In this document: positions 5,525 to 8,728 of the stretch, piece after piece
Numbering within the stretch: position 1 is the first letter of the stretch
Layout of the letters: each line of letters starts with the position of its first letter
Assembly (NCBI GenBank): GCA_012518475.1
Contig: JAAYSB010000236.1
Location: 1-8,728, forward strand
Direction: 5' to 3'
DNA: 8,728 nt
Source: Intrasporangiaceae bacterium
GTDB lineage: Bacteria > Actinomycetota > Actinomycetes > Actinomycetales > Dermatophilaceae
The notes under the pieces: model-generated
What the model was told of the DNA's origin: nothing
Database searches by the model: none
The model's input: the letters and a program-made list of their open reading frames with translations, nothing else
Made by a program: the position numbers and the translations under genes

Positions 5525-7188
5525 GAATTATGGCGCAGATGGCCATGGTGATGAACCTCGACAAGTGCATCGGCTGCCACACCTGCTCGGTCACCTGCAA
5601 GCAGGCCTGGACCAACCGGGCCGGCACCGAGTACGTCTGGTTCAACAACGTCGAGACCCGCCCGGGGCTCGGCTACCCGCGCGGCTACGAGGACCAGGAG
5701 GAGTGGCTCGGCGGCTGGACGCTGAAGAACGGCCGGCTGAACCTCAAGGGCGGCGGCCGGCTGAAGAAGCTGCTCACGATCTTCTCCAACCCGAAGATGC
5801 CGTCGATCCAGGACTACTACGAGCCGTGGACCTACGACTACGAGACGCTGCTCAACTCCCCGCTCCAGAAGAACTTCCCGGTCGCTCGACCGTACTCCCT
5901 CATCTCCGGCAAGCCGATGAACGTGTCCTGGTCGGCGAACTGGGACGACGATCTCGGTGGCAGCAAGGAGCACGCCGTCAAGGACCCGATGCTCAAGGGC
6001 ATCGAGGACAAGGTGAAGTTCGAGTTCGAGCAGACCTTCATGTTCTACCTGCCCCGGATCTGCGAGCACTGCCTCAACCCGAGCTGCGCAGCATCGTGCC
6101 CGAGTGGCGCGATCTACAAGCGCAGCGAGGACGGCATCGTCCTGGTCGACCAGGACAAGTGCCGTGGCTGGCGGATGTGCGTCACCGGCTGCCCCTACAA
6201 GAAGGTCTACTTCAACCACAAGACGGGCAAGGCCGAGAAGTGCACCTTCTGCTACCCCCGCATCGAGGTGGGCATCCCGACCGTCTGCTCAGAGACGTGC
6301 GTGGGTCGGCTGCGCTACATCGGTCTGGTCCTCTACGACGCGGACCGCGTCCTGGAGGCCGCATCGGTCGAGGACGACCACGCGCTGTACGAAGCGCAAC
6401 GGTCGCTCTTCCTCGATCCCAACGACCCGCAGATCGAGCGGGCCGCGGAGGCGGCCGGGATTCCCGGTGACTGGATCGAGGCCGCGAAGCGCTCGCCGGT
6501 CCGACGCCTGATCCAGGACTACCAGGTCGCCCTGCCTCTCCACCCGGAGTACCGCACCATGCCGATGGTCTGGTACATCCCGCCGCTCTCACCTGTCGTC
6601 GACGTCATCAAGGAGACCGGCCACGACGCGGAGGACAAAGACAACCTCTTCGCGGCGATCGACACCCTGCGCATCCCGGTGGAGTACCTCGCGAACCTCT
6701 TCACAGCCGGTGACGTCGGGCCGGTCAACGACGTCCTCAAGCGCTTGGCGGCGATGCGGGCCTACATGCGCGACATCAACCTCGGACGTGACCCCCGCGA
6801 CGAGATCCCCGAGGCGGTCGGCATGTCCGGCGAGGCGATGTACGAGATGTTCCGTCTCCTTGCCATCGCCAAGTACGACGAGCGCTATGTCATCCCGACC
6901 GCGCACGCCGAGCAGGCCCACGCTCTTGAGGAGCTGGCTACCGACTGCCCGGTCAGCGAATACGGGGGCGGGCAGCCCGAGGCGCTCGGCGAAGGGGCCG
7001 GACGACCGGTACCCGTGGCAGTCGAGAACTTCGCGATGCTGCAGGCGCGACAGACCGCTGACAGCGCCGAGAACACGCTCATCGGCGGTGGCTCGAAGCA
7101 GGGTCGGGTCAACCTGCTCAACTGGGACGGCATCGGGGTTCCGCAGGGCATGTTCCCGGACCGTGACGAAAAGTCGGGCCGGTCATGA
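5521..7188 (+). CDS. narH: Respiratory nitrate reductase beta subunit (Fe-S electron transfer)
   Basis: Cytoplasmic Fe-S subunit carrying electrons from NarI haem to NarG, 555 aa against about 512 in E. coli. All four cysteine groups are present: C16, C19, C22, C26 (CIGCHTCSVTC); C181, C184, C189, C193 (CEHCLNPSCAASC); C214, C220, C224 with W217 replacing the fourth Cys (CRGWRMCVTGC), the hallmark of the [3Fe-4S] centre; and C241, C244, C256, C260 (CTFCYP and CSETC). After residue 26 the groups match E. coli at a constant offset of three. The extra length is mostly a C-terminal extension after about residue 470, rich in Gly, Glu and Ala and ending in a GIGVPQGMFPDRDEKSG-like tail. The start overlaps the small ORF's stop and the stop overlaps narJ, both by ATGA. 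The first nine codons are duplicated upstream. Confidence 0.98.
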   Translation: MRIMAQMAMVMNLDKCIGCHTCSVTCKQAWTNRAGTEYVWFNNVETRPGLGYPRGYEDQEEWLGGWTLKNGRLNLKGGGRLKKLLTIFSNPKMPSIQDYYEPWTYDYETLLNSPLQKNFPVARPYSLISGKPMNVSWSANWDDDLGGSKEHAVKDPMLKGIEDKVKFEFEQTFMFYLPRICEHCLNPSCAASCPSGAIYKRSEDGIVLVDQDKCRGWRMCVTGCPYKKVYFNHKTGKAEKCTFCYPRIEVGIPTVCSETCVGRLRYIGLVLYDADRVLEAASVEDDHALYEAQRSLFLDPNDPQIERAAEAAGIPGDWIEAAKRSPVRRLIQDYQVALPLHPEYRTMPMVWYIPPLSPVVDVIKETGHDAEDKDNLFAAIDTLRIPVEYLANLFTAGDVGPVNDVLKRLAAMRAYMRDINLGRDPRDEIPEAVGMSGEAMYEMFRLLAIAKYDERYVIPTAHAEQAHALEELATDCPVSEYGGGQPEALGEGAGRPVPVAVENFAMLQARQTADSAENTLIGGGSKQGRVNLLNWDGIGVPQGMFPDRDEKSGRS

Positions 7189-7925
7189 AGTGGTTCCGGC
7201 ACAGGCGCTCGACGCCGGAGCTGAGCGACGGCGCCCTCGCCGACACCTGGCAGCTCGTCTCACTGCTGCTCGACTACCCCGATGAGCTGATGCTGGACCG
7301 GTTGCCGGTCTTCCGGTCCGTTGCGGCGGATCTGCCGACCGCTCAGCAGAACCTGCTCACCGCATACCTGTCGCGTCTGGAGACGACCCCGTTGGGTGAG
7401 CTCCAGAAGGACTACGTCGACACCTTCGATGTCACCCGCAAGTGCTCCCTTCACCTCACCTACTTCACCCACGGCGATACCCGGCGACGGGGCGTGGCTC
7501 TGGTCGAGTTCCGCCAGGCTTTCCGCAACTGCGGCGTGGAGCTGGACATCGATCACGAGCTCCCGGACCACCTGAGTGTCGTCCTCGAGTTCGGGGCGTC
7601 ACACAACAGGGACGTCGCCTGGACGCTACTCAATCGGCATCGCGTCGGCATCGAGCTGCTCCGGCTCGCACTCACCAAGCGTGACTCGCCCTGGCTACCC
7701 GTCGTCGAGGCCCTGCGGAGCACCCTGCCGGCCCTCGACGGCGATGACGAGGTCACCCTCGCCAGGCTCATCGCCGAAGGGCCGCCCTCGGAGGAGGTCG
7801 GGCTGGACAACGCCCCCTATGCCATCGATCCCCGCCTCAACCCTCGTCCGGAACCGCTGGACACCAGCGAGTTCAGCACCGAATCGTTCCTGGGATCCGT
7901 CATCCCGGTAGGAGGACCCCGATGA
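7185..7925 (+). CDS. narJ: Nitrate reductase molybdenum cofactor assembly chaperone (NarJ/TorD family)
   Basis: Cytoplasmic system-specific chaperone that binds apo-NarG, allows cofactor insertion and prevents premature membrane docking; it is not part of the finished enzyme. The protein has 246 aa, typical of the family. The NarJ core is at residues 77-102 (YVDTFDVTRKCSLHL then THGDTRRRG), followed by ELPDHLSVVLEF at 125-136. The region is mostly helical and has no membrane segment. A short acidic, Pro-rich tail follows about residue 205. The ATG overlaps the narH stop (ATGA) and I see no strong Shine-Dalgarno before it, so initiation probably depends on coupling to narH translation. This would fit the low chaperone dose needed relative to NarGH. 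Confidence 0.96.
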   Translation: MKWFRHRRSTPELSDGALADTWQLVSLLLDYPDELMLDRLPVFRSVAADLPTAQQNLLTAYLSRLETTPLGELQKDYVDTFDVTRKCSLHLTYFTHGDTRRRGVALVEFRQAFRNCGVELDIDHELPDHLSVVLEFGASHNRDVAWTLLNRHRVGIELLRLALTKRDSPWLPVVEALRSTLPALDGDDEVTLARLIAEGPPSEEVGLDNAPYAIDPRLNPRPEPLDTSEFSTESFLGSVIPVGGPR

Positions 7926-8671
7926 CCCTCTTCCTGTTCGGCATCGTTCCGTACATCTGCCTGGCCATCTTCGTGGTGGGACACTTCTGGCGCTACCGCT
8001 ACGACAAGTTCGGCTGGACCACCCGCTCGAGTCAGCTCTACGAGGACCGGCTGCTGCGGTGGGGCTCGCCGATGTTCCACTTCGGCATGCTGTGGGTCGT
8101 GCTCGGGCACTTCCTCGGCCTCGTCATCCCCAAGTCCTGGACGTCCTTCATCCCGCAGAACGTCTACCACACCATCGCCGTCGTCGGCGGCATGATCGCC
8201 GGAGTCCTGGCCTCCGTCGGTGTCATCATCCTGATCTACCGCCGTCGCACAACCGGTCCGGTGTTCTCCGCGACCACGCCGATGGACAAGGTCATGTACC
8301 TCGTCCTCGGCATCGTCATCCTCTTCGGCATGATCAACACGCTCAGCTCGTCCGGAGCGATCGCGGTCGGGGACGGTCACTACGACTACCGGGACGGCGT
8401 GTCCGTCTGGTTCCGGAGCATCTTCTGGTTCCAGCCGCAGCCTGAGCTGATGGCCCAGGCGCCGTGGTCGTTCCAGCTGCATGCGCTCGCCGCCTTCGTG
8501 CTGTTCGCGCTGTGGCCGTTCACCCGGCTCGTGCACGTCTTCTCGGCCCCGCTCGGCTACCTCACCCGGCCCTACATCGTCTATCGATCACGGGAGTCCC
8601 GACCCGGCGCAGGTGTCGGCAACCGCGCCCCCCAGCGCGGCTGGGACCGCTCGGAGCTGCAGAAGAAGTGA
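7922..8671 (+). CDS. narI: Respiratory nitrate reductase gamma subunit (di-haem cytochrome b)
   Basis: Integral membrane subunit that oxidises quinol and passes electrons through two b haems to NarH, 249 aa. Five hydrophobic segments are visible at about residues 3-21, 50-69, 83-105, 124-142 and 184-203. The four haem ligands fit the family: H53 and H63 (MFHFGMLWVVLGH) ten apart, and H187 and H205 (QLHALAA and RLVHVFS) eighteen apart, equal to H56/H66 and H187/H205 of E. coli. The C-terminus (about 222-249) is hydrophilic and basic. GGAGG (7911-7915) stands 6 nt before the ATG, which overlaps the narJ stop (ATGA). The stop overlaps the next gene's GTG. No defect was seen. Confidence 0.97.
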   Translation: MTLFLFGIVPYICLAIFVVGHFWRYRYDKFGWTTRSSQLYEDRLLRWGSPMFHFGMLWVVLGHFLGLVIPKSWTSFIPQNVYHTIAVVGGMIAGVLASVGVIILIYRRRTTGPVFSATTPMDKVMYLVLGIVILFGMINTLSSSGAIAVGDGHYDYRDGVSVWFRSIFWFQPQPELMAQAPWSFQLHALAAFVLFALWPFTRLVHVFSAPLGYLTRPYIVYRSRESRPGAGVGNRAPQRGWDRSELQKK

Positions 8672-8728
8672 CCCTGCCCCATGTGGCGATCATTCTCGCC
8701 GGCGGCCGGGCTGCCCGCCTCGGCGGGA
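8668..8728 (+). CDS. mobA: MobA-like molybdenum cofactor guanylyltransferase, N-terminal 20 codons, cut by window edge
   Basis: The first 20 residues (MTLPHVAIILAGGRAARLGG, reading GTG as Met) contain the nucleotide-binding signature LAGGxxxRxGG at 10-20 of the MobA/NTP-transferase fold, with the Arg and Gly-rich loop that bind the nucleotide triphosphate. MobA joins GMP to molybdopterin to make the guanine dinucleotide cofactor that NarG uses, so placement in the nar operon makes sense. The GTG overlaps the narI stop (GTGA). A weak GGAG lies 11 nt upstream, and an in-frame GTG at 8683 is an alternative start. Other NTP transferases such as MocA-type or sugar nucleotidyltransferases share this signature, so the exact substrate is inferred from context. 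Confidence 0.75.
   Translation, partial: MTLPHVAIILAGGRAARLGG

Larger units (their letters stand above)
5389..5547 (+). repeat. Diverged direct duplication of the narH ribosome-binding and start region (5389-5431 and 5508-5547)
   Basis: Copy 1 (5389-5431) reads AGGAGG, a 10-nt spacer, then nine codons for MRIMAQMAM. Copy 2 (5508-5547) reads AGGAGG, a 7-nt spacer, then nine codons for the same peptide, continuing into real NarH. Even the spacers are alike (TCCAGTACTG against CAGTTCG). The 27 coding bases differ at 5 positions, all synonymous: CGC/AGA, ATC/ATT, GCC/GCG, GCA/GCC. Similarity ends at codon 10. Copy 2 uses AGA and ATT, which are uncommon in the neighbouring genes. The pattern fits an old duplication around an insertion rather than a fresh target-site duplication, which would be identical. 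Confidence 0.8.

Overview
The window comes from a high-GC bacterium, most likely an actinobacterium. The evidence is strong G/C preference at third codon positions, GC-rich Shine-Dalgarno sites, and the sequence character of NarG, NarH and the COG2345-like regulator. I cannot name the genus from sequence alone. The locus is a respiratory nitrate reduction cluster: a divergent nitrate/nitrite transporter (narK, cut by the left edge), a winged-helix regulator, membrane-bound nitrate reductase narGHJI, and the first 20 codons of a mobA-like molybdenum cofactor gene cut by the right edge.

Layout. Bases 1-617 (minus strand) encode the N-terminal 205 residues of NarK. Bases 618-864 are the only real intergenic space: a divergent control region with three short inverted repeats, all with 4-nt centres, and a 9-bp direct repeat found once on each side. 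The plus-strand operon begins at 865 with a 280-aa regulator carrying exactly three cysteines in its C-terminal domain. It then runs without gaps through narG (1704-5405), a 39-codon intercalated small ORF (5405-5524), narH (5521-7188), narJ (7185-7925), narI (7922-8671) and mobA (from 8668). Every junction is a start/stop overlap (ATGA, TGATG or GTGA).

How the genes work together. NarK imports nitrate and/or exports nitrite. NarG (Mo-bisPGD plus FS0), NarH (four Fe-S clusters) and NarI (di-heme b membrane anchor) form the quinol:nitrate oxidoreductase. NarJ is the dedicated chaperone that matures NarG, and MobA would add GMP to the cofactor that NarG needs. The regulator probably tunes expression, perhaps through an Fe-S cluster that senses oxygen or NO.

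Most unusual point. Between narG and narH the start of narH appears twice. An apparent older start, with its own AGGAGG, follows the narG stop and encodes the same first nine residues as NarH. It then runs into unrelated sequence containing an imperfect 11-bp hairpin, and stops exactly on the functional narH start. This looks like an insertion or duplication event turned into a translationally coupled mini-ORF. The rest of the operon is canonical, with all cofactor ligands present.
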